In this document: in pieces, positions 47,605 to 55,362 of the stretch | Position numbering within the stretch: the stretch's first letter is position 1 | Layout of the letters: every line of letters begins with the position of its first letter | Source: Rhizobium leguminosarum | GTDB lineage: Bacteria > Pseudomonadota > Alphaproteobacteria > Rhizobiales > Rhizobiaceae | Reading direction: 5' to 3' | DNA length: 64,000 bases | NCBI RefSeq assembly: GCF_017876795.1 | Contig: NZ_JAGIOR010000001.1 | Coordinates: forward strand, 4,056,501 to 4,120,500 | Program-made: the position numbers and the translations under genes | The notes under the pieces: model-generated | What the model was told of the DNA's origin: nothing | Databases searched by the model: none | Seen by the model: only the letters and a program-made list of their open reading frames with translations

Positions 47605-47637
47605 TGCAAAAAGCCCGGCTCAGAGAGCCGGGCTTTC
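47605..47637 (-). terminator. Rho-independent terminator of the porin gene
   Basis: Minus strand: a 12-bp perfect stem (AAAGCCCGGCTC / GAGCCGGGCTTT) with a 3-nt loop and a T-run, 25 bp after the porin stop. Among the clearest terminators in the window. Confidence 0.9.
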
Positions 47638-47661
47638 CTGATTGACCGAAGTCAGATCAGA

Positions 47662-48717
47662 TTAGAACGAACGCTGCAGACGGAAGTAACCCGTCGTGGA
47701 GTCGTCGCCATCATCCGGATCGAGGTACTGAACCGAAGCCTTGGCGTAGAAGTTGTCGACGATCTGGTAATCAACCGTCAGACCGACCTTCCAAGCATCG
47801 CCGAGACCGTCGAAGTCTTCCGGAACAGCCTTGCCACCGCCGAAGTAGTTGCCGTAGTACTGAACACCAGGGGTGATCTTGAGCTTGTCGGTTGCCTTGA
47901 TAGCGTATTCGGCAGCAACAGCCCATTCAGCTGCGGAGTAGTAGGAGTTCGGGCCGGAGGAGTATACGCCAGCGAGGCCGAGCGTGCCGGGGCCGATTTC
48001 AACCGTACCCATTGCGCGGATAGCGCCGTCTTCGTTGTCGACGTCCCAGCCGCCGGTGACCTGGTAGCTGAAGGCGCCAGCCTTGCCGCCTACACCGAAG
48101 GCTACGCCGACATTGTTCGGACCATCGTCCGGAACAAAGGCGCCGGTGACAGGATCGATGGAACCCTGGTAAACGCCGTCTTCCAGTTCATCGACGCTGA
48201 GGCCAGCGTAGAAGTCGCCGGTTTCGTACTGATAACGGATGGAGTTGTGGAGGGTTTCGACCGAACCGATGTCGTCGGTTTCGCCCGAGAGACCGTCGTC
48301 CCACCAGCTGTAGAACAGACCAGCGCGGAAGCCGGCGATGTCGAGGTAAGCGGAGTCGAGCTTGGCTTCCTGAGTGGAGGCATTGTCAGCATTGAACTGC
48401 ATGACGATGACGCCGGTCAGCGGACCATACTCGGTATCGCTCTTGGCCGTGAACTGAACCTGACCGCGGGTAACCCCATCCCAATCAGAATCGCCGCCGA
48501 CATCTTCGCCAACGTTGACCTGGAAACGGATGTAGCCTTCGATCTTGAGGCAGGTTTCGGTGCCCGGGATGTAGAAGTAGCCGGTGCCGTAAGCGTCGCA
48601 GACGCGAACGTATTCAACCGGTTCCGGCTCGGCAGCAACGATAGCGTCAGCAGCCTGAGCACCGGAAACTACTGCGAGAGCAGCAGCGGAGCCGAGAAGA
48701 AGGCTCTTGATGTTCAT
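47662..48717 (-). CDS. outer-membrane porin (RopA-like)
   Basis: A beta-barrel porin of 351 residues. A signal peptide covers about residues 1-22 (MNIKSLLLGSAAALAVVSGAQA then ADA cleavage region). The mature part has the rhizobial porin start (VEYVRVCDAYGTGYFYIPGT) and alternating barrel strands, ending in the aromatic C-terminal Phe (LQRSF) needed for outer-membrane insertion. Codon use is strongly biased, consistent with high expression. The start ATG 48717 follows GGAGGTCATTT; an in-frame extension to 48927 lies in the leader. Confidence 0.93.
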   Translation of the reverse strand: MNIKSLLLGSAAALAVVSGAQAADAIVAAEPEPVEYVRVCDAYGTGYFYIPGTETCLKIEGYIRFQVNVGEDVGGDSDWDGVTRGQVQFTAKSDTEYGPLTGVIVMQFNADNASTQEAKLDSAYLDIAGFRAGLFYSWWDDGLSGETDDIGSVETLHNSIRYQYETGDFYAGLSVDELEDGVYQGSIDPVTGAFVPDDGPNNVGVAFGVGGKAGAFSYQVTGGWDVDNEDGAIRAMGTVEIGPGTLGLAGVYSSGPNSYYSAAEWAVAAEYAIKATDKLKITPGVQYYGNYFGGGKAVPEDFDGLGDAWKVGLTVDYQIVDNFYAKASVQYLDPDDGDDSTTGYFRLQRSF

Positions 48718-49302
48718 AAATGACCTCCAATTCAAAGTTTCGATCGGGTTTGGGATCTTTCGCTGAGCAGCGTTCCCTGCCCCATCCCCGTGTTTCAAGA
48801 AGTGGACGATCCGTCGCCCTAGCTTCCGAGAGTGAAAATACAAGACAGCGGCCGTCACGCAATCACCAACTTGCTCTGATGGGTGGTTTGGGGGAGCCTT
48901 CCCGAAATCCTGTTGCTGAAAGGACACAAGTCGGGCAACCGGCCGCGATTTCCTTTATGCTTTGTTAAGAAAACCCTGATTTTGCGGCGGCTTAGGTTGG
49001 ATCAACGGTGAACCGGACATGGGCTGCGCAACACATTTGCGACGCTTTTTTGACGAATTCCGGATGCCGAAGGGATATCGCGGCTACGGCAAGCGTAACC
49101 AGACATGCACAGAACCGGTTTCGCTGCTTGTCGGGGCATGGGAGCGGGCGGTGATTCCCTGCTGGCGATTCTCCTGCTCAAAGCGGAGCGATTTTCCGAT
49201 CGCGCGGCCATGAAGCATCCAGCGACCGTTAGATATAACCCCTAAGCGCAGGTGATTGTCTGCCGCACGATAAGAATTGAACTGAGCTGGGAAAAATCAA
49301 AA
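48718..49302. other. 585-bp region between the porin start and tRNA-Ser
   Basis: Holds the porin leader and candidate promoter (48835-48862). The remaining 440 bp toward the tRNA has no convincing gene: short open frames exist on both strands (for example 49019-49213) but lack a ribosome site and family resemblance. Confidence 0.5.
48835..48862 (-). promoter_or_regulatory. candidate porin promoter
   Basis: Minus strand: TTGCGT (48857-48862), 16-bp spacer, TATTTT (48835-48840). This would give a leader of about 110 nt before the porin start, typical of highly expressed outer-membrane protein mRNAs. Confidence 0.35.
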
Positions 49303-49394
49303 TGGCGGAGAAGATGGGATTCGAACCCACGATACGCTTTTGACGTATACTCCCTTAGCAGGGGAGCGCCTTCGACCAACTCGGCCACCTCTCC
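49303..49394 (-). tRNA. tRNA-Ser (anticodon GCU)
   Basis: A 92-nt type II tRNA. Acceptor GGAGAGG pairs with CTTCTCC (one G-U), discriminator G, and CCA is encoded (49303-49305). The anticodon stem-loop carries CTGCTAA, so the anticodon is GCU for AGC/AGU codons. A long variable arm (GTATACGTCAAAAGCGTAT) and the GGTTCGAATCC T-loop confirm a serine tRNA. Confidence 0.96.
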
Positions 49395-49404
49395 GGTGCG
49401 GCCT

Positions 49405-49432
49405 AACTATGGTGACCGGTCTGTGAATGCAA
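49405..49432 (-). promoter_or_regulatory. candidate tRNA-Ser promoter
   Basis: Minus strand: TTGCAT (49427-49432), 16-bp spacer, ATAGTT (49405-49410), placing the start site just upstream of the tRNA 5' end. Confidence 0.4.
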
Positions 49433-49648
49433 GGGTTTTTTCAGGTTTCACCAGAAGAAATGCAGTGGCCGGCATTTCGACCGGTTGCGTAAACGGACCG
49501 CATTTCTTGGGGTGATCCGCGAAATTTGATCGCGCTTCGTTCTCTTTAGCGAAGAAGCTGAGCTTTGCCGCCCGGCGTCCGATAGGATTGGCGAGCCCAG
49601 TACGGCGTTTCCGCCGGCTGTGATCCCTTGCGAGGATCGGCCTTGAGC

Positions 49649-50866
49649 TCAGCCAAGCAGGCGCTTGAGGTCGGCGGAGGGGTCGGCGAGAATCGATCTG
49701 TCGGGGTTGGTCCCGGATTCCAGCAGTTTTTTGCCGGTCACATAGGCTTTGGCGTCGTTGATGGCATCGACGGCAATCAGCAGGCCTTGCCTGAAGTACC
49801 AGACCGAATGGGCGCCTTCGCGGGCGCCGGGGCGCAGCAGCGTTTCGTCATAACCGAGATTGAAGCCGGCGATCTGCAGCTTGACATCATACTGGTCGGA
49901 CCAGAACCACGGCTTCGGATCATATGGCTCGCTGCCACCGGCAATGACGGCCGCCGCCGCTTCGGCCTGGTCAACGGCGTTCTGCACCGATTCGAGCCTG
50001 ATGCGGCCACCCTGCCAGGGAAGGGCTGCGCAATCGCCGGCGGCAAAGATCGCCGAATCGGAGGTGCGGGCGAATTCGTCGACGACAATGCCGTTGGCAA
50101 CTTCGATGCCGGCTTCCTTGGCGAGCTGGTCATTCGGCACGACGCCGATGCCGACGACGACAAAGTCGATGTCGATAATCGATCCGTCGGACAGTGCGGC
50201 GCCAGTGACGCGGCCATCCTTGCCGACCAGATGCTTGAGCCCTGTTTTCTCGCGGATCACCACGTCGTGGGTCTGATGGATCCCGCGCATGATGTCGGCG
50301 GTCTCCTTCGCAGCCACGCGCTGCAGGATGCGGTCAGCCATCTCGATGACCGTGACCTCAAGGCCGCGGTGGCGGGCGACGGCTGCCGCCTCGAGGCCGA
50401 TATAACCGCCGCCGATGATGAGAACACGGCGACCGGGGCGCATCTCGTCGGCGAGCAGATCGGCATCGCGCTTGTCGCGGGCGACATAGACGCCTTCGAG
50501 ATCGCCGCCGATTGCGGCCGGCAGCCGGCGCGGCGTCGAGCCGGTGGCGAGCGCCAGCGTGCCGTAATCGAGAACAGAGCCGTCCTGCAGCAGAACCTGT
50601 TTGCTGTCTGGCTTGATCTGCTCGGCCCAGGTAGAAAGGCGAAGATCGACGTCATTGTCGGCATACCAGTGATCGGCGCGGAACAGCAGGCGGTCGAAGG
50701 TCATTTCGCCGAGCAGGTATTTCTTCGAAAGCGGCGGGCGCTGATAAGGCGCCACGTCCTCGGCGCCGATGAGGGTGATCGGGCGCGTGTCCTTCAAGGC
50801 ACGCAGCTTGGCCGCCAATGCGAAACCGGCCTGTCCCGCGCCGATGATCACCAGTCTATCCGTCAC
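49649..50866 (-). CDS. FAD-dependent ferredoxin/rubredoxin reductase-like protein
   Basis: A 405-residue NAD(P)H-dependent flavoprotein of the rhodocoxin reductase type. GAGQAGFALA near residue 9 binds FAD and IIGGGYIGLEAAA near residue 149 binds NAD; IFAAGDCAAL near residue 266 is the second FAD site. It would hand electrons to a ferredoxin or rubredoxin; no such partner lies next to it. The GTG start at 50866 has GGAGTGAG upstream. Confidence 0.9.
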   Translation of the reverse strand: MTDRLVIIGAGQAGFALAAKLRALKDTRPITLIGAEDVAPYQRPPLSKKYLLGEMTFDRLLFRADHWYADNDVDLRLSTWAEQIKPDSKQVLLQDGSVLDYGTLALATGSTPRRLPAAIGGDLEGVYVARDKRDADLLADEMRPGRRVLIIGGGYIGLEAAAVARHRGLEVTVIEMADRILQRVAAKETADIMRGIHQTHDVVIREKTGLKHLVGKDGRVTGAALSDGSIIDIDFVVVGIGVVPNDQLAKEAGIEVANGIVVDEFARTSDSAIFAAGDCAALPWQGGRIRLESVQNAVDQAEAAAAVIAGGSEPYDPKPWFWSDQYDVKLQIAGFNLGYDETLLRPGAREGAHSVWYFRQGLLIAVDAINDAKAYVTGKKLLESGTNPDRSILADPSADLKRLLG

Positions 50867-50952
50867 GATCTCACTCCCGAAAATGCGCCGACAACCGCAC
50901 CAAGGCCTATTCCCTGCTCTGCGCGCCGTCAACGGAAAGCGGCTTCTTACCT

Positions 50953-52068
50953 TCAGCCGATCTCGATCCAGCGGCGCTCGCGGAAGGACTGTGCCATGGC
51001 ATGCACCGACTTCTCTATCCTGAGACCGTCTTTAAATGTCACGATCGACGACGGCTCGCCCGATATCGCCCGGATCAGCTCGCGGCATTCGATGATCTTC
51101 AGATCATTGAAGCCGAGGCCGTGGCCGGGCGCTGGGATAAAACGATCATAGGGCCGATGGGCGGGCGCCGCCAGTATCTTGCGGAAACCCTGTTCGGACC
51201 CGCGACCCTCGGCCTGATAGAGTTCGAATTCGTTCATCCGCTCCTGGTCATAGACGATCGAGCCTTTCGAACCATAAATCTGCAGGGCGATGCGGCCCTT
51301 GCGACCCCAGGCGGCGCGATTCGCCATCAAGACAGCGGAGATGCCGCCGCCAAGCCGCATCAACACGTTGGCGGCATCGTGATTTTCGACGGCGCGACGA
51401 CCACCCTCACTGAGGGGGCGATCCGCATAGGGCTTCAGCATGTCGGTTATAACAGCCTCGATATGGCCGAAGAGATACCAAAGCAGCGACAGCGGGTGCA
51501 CGGCGAAATCGTCGAGCGCGCCGTAGCCGGCGGAAAGCTCGCTCTTCCAATAAAAGAAGACATCGGGATCGGCCATGAAATCCTCGTCCATCTCGACGCG
51601 GATATGGTTGACCGTGCCGATGGCACCCTCACCGACAAGCATCTTGATGTGCCGCATGACGGGATTCTGGATGTAATTATAGCCAAGGGCGGCGATCTTG
51701 CCAGCGCGCTCCGCCGTTTCCAACATGCGCTCGGCATCGGCATAAGCCGGCGCCATCGGCTTTTCACACCAGACGTGTTTGCCGGCCGCGAGGGCTGCAA
51801 TCGCCATCTCGGCGTGGAACTGATTGGGCGTGGTGACCGAGACGACGTCGACCTCCGGGTCGGCGATCAGTTCCCGCCAGTCGGCCGTCGCCTTCTCGAA
51901 GCCGAATTCACCGGCACGCGCCTGCGCTAGCCCGGCATTGGCTTCGGCCAGATGCACGAGACGCGGACGCTCGACATCGCCGAACACCGTCTTCACCGCA
52001 TTCCACGCCAGCGCATGGCACTTGCCCATGTAGCCGGTGCCGATCAAACCGATGCCAAGTGACTTCAT
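50953..52068 (-). CDS. iolY: Gfo/Idh/MocA oxidoreductase, likely scyllo-inositol dehydrogenase IolY
   Basis: A 371-residue dehydrogenase of the Gfo/Idh/MocA family: Rossmann start GIGLIGTGYMGKCHA, catalytic-loop EKPMA near residue 100 and a C-terminal alpha/beta domain. It is divergent from iolR and adjacent to iolC-D-E-B, the arrangement of the Sinorhizobium gene called iolY (a scyllo-inositol dehydrogenase) next to iolRCDEB. Substrate is inferred from this context. Shared iolR-iolY intergenic operators would allow joint repression by IolR. Confidence 0.82.
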   Translation of the reverse strand: MKSLGIGLIGTGYMGKCHALAWNAVKTVFGDVERPRLVHLAEANAGLAQARAGEFGFEKATADWRELIADPEVDVVSVTTPNQFHAEMAIAALAAGKHVWCEKPMAPAYADAERMLETAERAGKIAALGYNYIQNPVMRHIKMLVGEGAIGTVNHIRVEMDEDFMADPDVFFYWKSELSAGYGALDDFAVHPLSLLWYLFGHIEAVITDMLKPYADRPLSEGGRRAVENHDAANVLMRLGGGISAVLMANRAAWGRKGRIALQIYGSKGSIVYDQERMNEFELYQAEGRGSEQGFRKILAAPAHRPYDRFIPAPGHGLGFNDLKIIECRELIRAISGEPSSIVTFKDGLRIEKSVHAMAQSFRERRWIEIG

Positions 52069-52242
52069 TTCCGTCTCCTCAAAAGCTGCGCGCGGATTTT
52101 TGGAATATTTAGATCATTTTGACAAGAGAGTTATCCGCAGGCATTTTCGCGTTTTTCCCGAAGAATTGTTCAAAACCCTTCAATTACAGAGGATTAAAAA
52201 CAATTAGGCGTGTGATTTGAAATCGTCTATGCTCACCAATAT

Positions 52243-52256
52243 GGAATATTTGTTTC
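52243..52256. promoter_or_regulatory. IolR-like operator upstream of iolR (near match)
   Basis: GGAATATTTGTTTC: GGAA-N6-TTTC, one mismatch from the GGAA-N6-TTCC pattern proposed for the inositol repressor IolR of Sinorhizobium. Lies 19 bp before the iolR start. Its location in the iolY-iolR divergent region is consistent with autoregulation. Confidence 0.5.
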
Positions 52257-52274
52257 ATCTCGTGGGCAACAAGC

Positions 52275-53150
52275 ATGGATAACGATCCCCAGAGGCAGGC
52301 GCGCGTCCCGCGCGATTTCGAAAGCCTGCGCAGCACCATCATCGAGCGCAAGGCGAATATGCCGAAGCGGCTGGCGCAGGTCGCTGCCTTCGCGCTCAGC
52401 AATCCCGACGAGATCGCCTTCGGCACGACGGCAAGCATTGCAGCCGCCTCCGACGTGCAGCCATCGACGCTGGTCCGCCTGGCGCATCATCTGGGTTACG
52501 AAGGCTTCTCCGATCTGCAGAGCATCTTCCGCGAAAGACTGCGGGACCGGACACTGAGCTATGAAGAGCGGCTCGTCACGCTGGAGCAAACGAGCGGCGA
52601 CGACGAGGACGCCAATCTGCTTTCCGGTTTCATTGCCGCGGCAAGCCAGTCGGTCAACCGGCTGGCGGCGACGGTGCAAAGTGATACGTTCACGAAAGCG
52701 GTGAGTATCCTTGCCGCCGCAGAAACGATCTATCTGATCGCCAAGCGGCGTTCCTACCCGCTGACGGCGCACATGACCTACGCTTTTTCCAAGCTCAACA
52801 TCCGCCACCAGATCGTCGCCTCGCCAAACGGCGTCGACCCCGAGATGGTGCAATTCGCAACTCCAAAGGATGCGGCGATCGCCGCGAGCTTCTCGCCCTA
52901 CGCGGCCGACAGCCTCAGCCAGAGCCAGGAGCTTGCCGACCGCGGCGTCCCCGTCATTGCGATCACCGATTCGGCCTTCTCGCCGCTTGCCGCCTGCGCC
53001 ACGCACTGGTTCGAGGTGGCGGAAGCCGATTTCGCCGGCTTCCGTTCGCTTTCGGCCTCGATGGCGCTCACCATGGCGCTACCGGTGGCGATCGCCGAAC
53101 GGCGCCGCAAGCATCAGCATTCAAAAGCTGGAAAAGCGAAAATGGAATAA
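52275..53150 (+). CDS. iolR: RpiR-family transcriptional repressor of inositol genes (IolR)
   Basis: A 291-residue RpiR/MurR regulator: N-terminal HTH_6 domain (about residues 10-85, PKRLAQVAAFALSNPDEIAF and STLVRLAHHLGYEGFSDLQ) and a C-terminal SIS sugar-phosphate-binding domain (about 120-260). It is encoded directly upstream of iolC-D-E-B and opposite iolY, as the iol repressor is in Sinorhizobium. The expected effector is an inositol-derived phosphate such as the deoxygluconate intermediate; this is inference. Confidence 0.87.
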   Translation: MDNDPQRQARVPRDFESLRSTIIERKANMPKRLAQVAAFALSNPDEIAFGTTASIAAASDVQPSTLVRLAHHLGYEGFSDLQSIFRERLRDRTLSYEERLVTLEQTSGDDEDANLLSGFIAAASQSVNRLAATVQSDTFTKAVSILAAAETIYLIAKRRSYPLTAHMTYAFSKLNIRHQIVASPNGVDPEMVQFATPKDAAIAASFSPYAADSLSQSQELADRGVPVIAITDSAFSPLAACATHWFEVAEADFAGFRSLSASMALTMALPVAIAERRRKHQHSKAGKAKME

Positions 53151-53157
53151 ACATTCC
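53144..53157. promoter_or_regulatory. IolR operator (perfect GGAA-N6-TTCC)
   Basis: GGAATAAACATTCC, a perfect match to the pattern proposed for the rhizobial IolR repressor. It straddles the iolR stop and lies about 85 bp upstream of the iolC start, placed to control the iolC promoter. Confidence 0.6.
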
Positions 53158-53173
53158 GAATTGACAAAATAAC

Positions 53174-53187
53174 GGAACCGATGTTTC
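53174..53187. promoter_or_regulatory. IolR-like operator upstream of iolC (near match)
   Basis: GGAACCGATGTTTC: GGAA-N6-TTTC, 30 bp downstream of the perfect site (three helical turns). Pairing of two sites on the same face suits cooperative binding by a dimeric or tetrameric repressor. Confidence 0.5.
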
Positions 53188-53242
53188 ATTATTGAAAATT
53201 CGCAGGCACTGGAAGCCGCGCAAAATCTAGCGGGAGGACATC

Positions 53243-55174
53243 ATGGTACAATCGAATCCGAGCTCACAGCCGGAGCCGGCGCTTGATGTAATCACAATCG
53301 GCCGCTCCTCGGTCGATCTTTACGGTCAGCAGATCGGTTCGCGGCTGGAGGATATCGCCTCCTTCGCCAAATCCGTCGGGGGCTGCCCGGCCAATATCGC
53401 CATCGGCACGGCGCGGCTCGGCCTCAAATCCGGTCTCATCACCCGCGTCGGCGACGAGCAGATGGGGCGCTTCATCCGCGAGCAGTCGGCGCGCGAAGGT
53501 GTGGCAACAGACGGTATCGTCACCGACAAGGAGCGGCTGACGGCGCTGGTGCTGCTTGCGGTCGAGGCCGAGGGCGTGTCGCCGATGATCTTTTATCGGT
53601 CCGACTGCGCCGACATGGCGCTCGATGAAGGCGATATCGATGAGAATTTCATCAAATCGTCGCGCGCCGTTCTCGTTTCCGGCACGCATTTCTCGAGGCC
53701 GAATACCGAGGCCGCGCAACGCAAGGCGATTCGCGTCGCCAAGGCGAACGGCCGCAAGGTGATCTTCGACATCGACTACCGGCCGAACCTCTGGGGCCTC
53801 GCCGGCCATGCGGAAGGCTTCGAGCGCTACGTGAAATCCGACCGGGTCTCCTCGAAGATGAAGGAGACGCTGCCGGATTGCGACCTCATCATCGGCACCG
53901 AAGAGGAAATCCTGATCGCTTCCGGCGCCGACGACGTGCTCGGCGCGCTGAAGGAGATTCGTCGCCTGTCGCCGGCGACGATCGTGCTCAAGCGCGGCGC
54001 GATGGGCTGCATCGTCTATGACGGGCCGATCGCCGACGATCTTGAAGCCGGCATCGTCGGCCAGGGTTTTCCGATCGAAGTCTTCAACGTGCTCGGCGCC
54101 GGCGATGCTTTCATGTCCGGCTTCCTGCGCGGCTTCCTGCGTGACGAGCCGCTGAAGACCTGCGCCACCTGGGCCAATGCCTGCGGCGCGTTTGCCGTCT
54201 CCCGTCTGCTCTGCTCGCCGGAATATCCCACCTGGGCGGAACTTGACTTCTTTCTGACGAGCGGCAGCAAACACCGGGCGCTGCGCAAGGACGAGGCGAT
54301 CAACCATATCCACTGGGCATCGACCCGGCGCGGCGAAATCCCGCTGCTGATGGCGCTGGCGATCGATCATCGTTCACAGCTCGTCAGCGTTGCCGATGAA
54401 CTCGGCGTCGGCCACGAAAAGATCGTCGCCTTCAAGCGGCTGGCGGTCGCCGCAGCGTCGCGGGTTTCGAATGGCCGCGATGGCTACGGCATGCTGATCG
54501 ACGAACGTTTCGGCCGCGACGCCTTCTTCGATGCGGCGACGAAGAATTTTTCCTGGATCGGCCGGCCGGTGGAATTGCCGGGCTCGAAGCCGCTGCGTTT
54601 CGAATTCAGCCAGGATATCGGCTCGCAGCTTGTGGAATGGCCGCTCGGCCATTGCATCAAGTGCCTGTGCTTCTATCATCCCGACGATCCCGCCGAGTTA
54701 AAGACGGAGCAGCAGGAGAAGCTGCGGACGCTGTTCGAGGCGGCCCGCAAGGTCGGACGCGAGCTGCTGGTGGAGATCATCGCCGGCAAGAACGGACCGC
54801 TGACGGACGATACGATCGCAACCGCGCTGGAGGAACTCTATACACTCGGCATCAAGCCGGACTGGTGGAAGCTCGAGCCGCAGGCATCGAGCGAAGCCTG
54901 GAAGAAGATCGATGCGGTGATCGCCAAAAATGATCCCTTGTGCCGCGGTATCGTGCTCTTGGGGCTCGAAGCGCCCGCCGACGAGCTGATCTCCTGCTTC
55001 GAGGCGACGCTGGCTGCTCCTTCGGTGAAGGGCTTTGCCGTCGGCCGGACGATCTTTGCCGATGCGGCGCGCGCCTGGCTTTCGGGCGCAATGAACGACG
55101 AGGAAGCGATCGCCGATATGGCCGGCCGCTTCCGGCAGCTGACAGAGGCGTGGCTGAAGACGCGCGGACATTAA
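53243..55174 (+). CDS. iolC: 5-dehydro-2-deoxygluconokinase fused to aldolase (IolC-DUF2090)
   Basis: A 643-residue fusion. Residues about 10-330 are a PfkB sugar kinase: GRSSVDLYGQQIG at the start, GGCPANIA near residue 45 and the catalytic GAGDAF near residue 288. Residues about 345-640 are a DUF2090 domain, thought to supply the aldolase step (IolJ role) that splits 2-deoxy-5-keto-gluconate-6-phosphate. Phosphorylation and cleavage would follow in one polypeptide. The ribosome site is GGGAGGACATC. Followed by iolD after 188 bp containing a repeat. Confidence 0.93.
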   Translation: MVQSNPSSQPEPALDVITIGRSSVDLYGQQIGSRLEDIASFAKSVGGCPANIAIGTARLGLKSGLITRVGDEQMGRFIREQSAREGVATDGIVTDKERLTALVLLAVEAEGVSPMIFYRSDCADMALDEGDIDENFIKSSRAVLVSGTHFSRPNTEAAQRKAIRVAKANGRKVIFDIDYRPNLWGLAGHAEGFERYVKSDRVSSKMKETLPDCDLIIGTEEEILIASGADDVLGALKEIRRLSPATIVLKRGAMGCIVYDGPIADDLEAGIVGQGFPIEVFNVLGAGDAFMSGFLRGFLRDEPLKTCATWANACGAFAVSRLLCSPEYPTWAELDFFLTSGSKHRALRKDEAINHIHWASTRRGEIPLLMALAIDHRSQLVSVADELGVGHEKIVAFKRLAVAAASRVSNGRDGYGMLIDERFGRDAFFDAATKNFSWIGRPVELPGSKPLRFEFSQDIGSQLVEWPLGHCIKCLCFYHPDDPAELKTEQQEKLRTLFEAARKVGRELLVEIIAGKNGPLTDDTIATALEELYTLGIKPDWWKLEPQASSEAWKKIDAVIAKNDPLCRGIVLLGLEAPADELISCFEATLAAPSVKGFAVGRTIFADAARAWLSGAMNDEEAIADMAGRFRQLTEAWLKTRGH

Positions 55175-55180
55175 AAAACA

Positions 55181-55329
55181 AGGCCCCTCCCCAACCCCTC
55201 CCCACAAGGGGGAGGGACTTATGCGGGGCACCAACCGGCATCAGAAAGCGCCGTCCTGCGGGAAGAGACGCTGAAACCTGCTTGAGGCGGCGCCGCAAAT
55301 TAAGTCCCTCCCCCTTGTGGGGAGGGGAA
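55181..55329. repeat. long imperfect inverted repeat between iolC and iolD
   Basis: Left arm GCCCCTCCCCAACCCCTCCC then CACAAGGGGGAGGGACTTA and right arm TAAGTCCCTCCCCCTTGTGG then GGAGGGG are reverse complements around a 90-bp core. It matches the 6961-7110 element in arm sequence and layout. It sits inside the iol operon, so it may create partial termination or processing between iolC and iolD. Confidence 0.75.
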
Positions 55330-55362
55330 AACAGACAGAGAGTCAAAAGTCCGGAGGATCCG

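Noticed and set aside
49019..49213. Short frames near the tRNA-Ser gene
   Set aside because: Both strands are open for about 60 codons, as expected in GC-rich DNA; composition and absence of family resemblance argue against coding.
52099..52115. Additional IolR site before iolY
   Set aside because: GGAATATTTAGATC has only the left half of the GGAA-N6-TTCC pattern, so it was not called as an operator.
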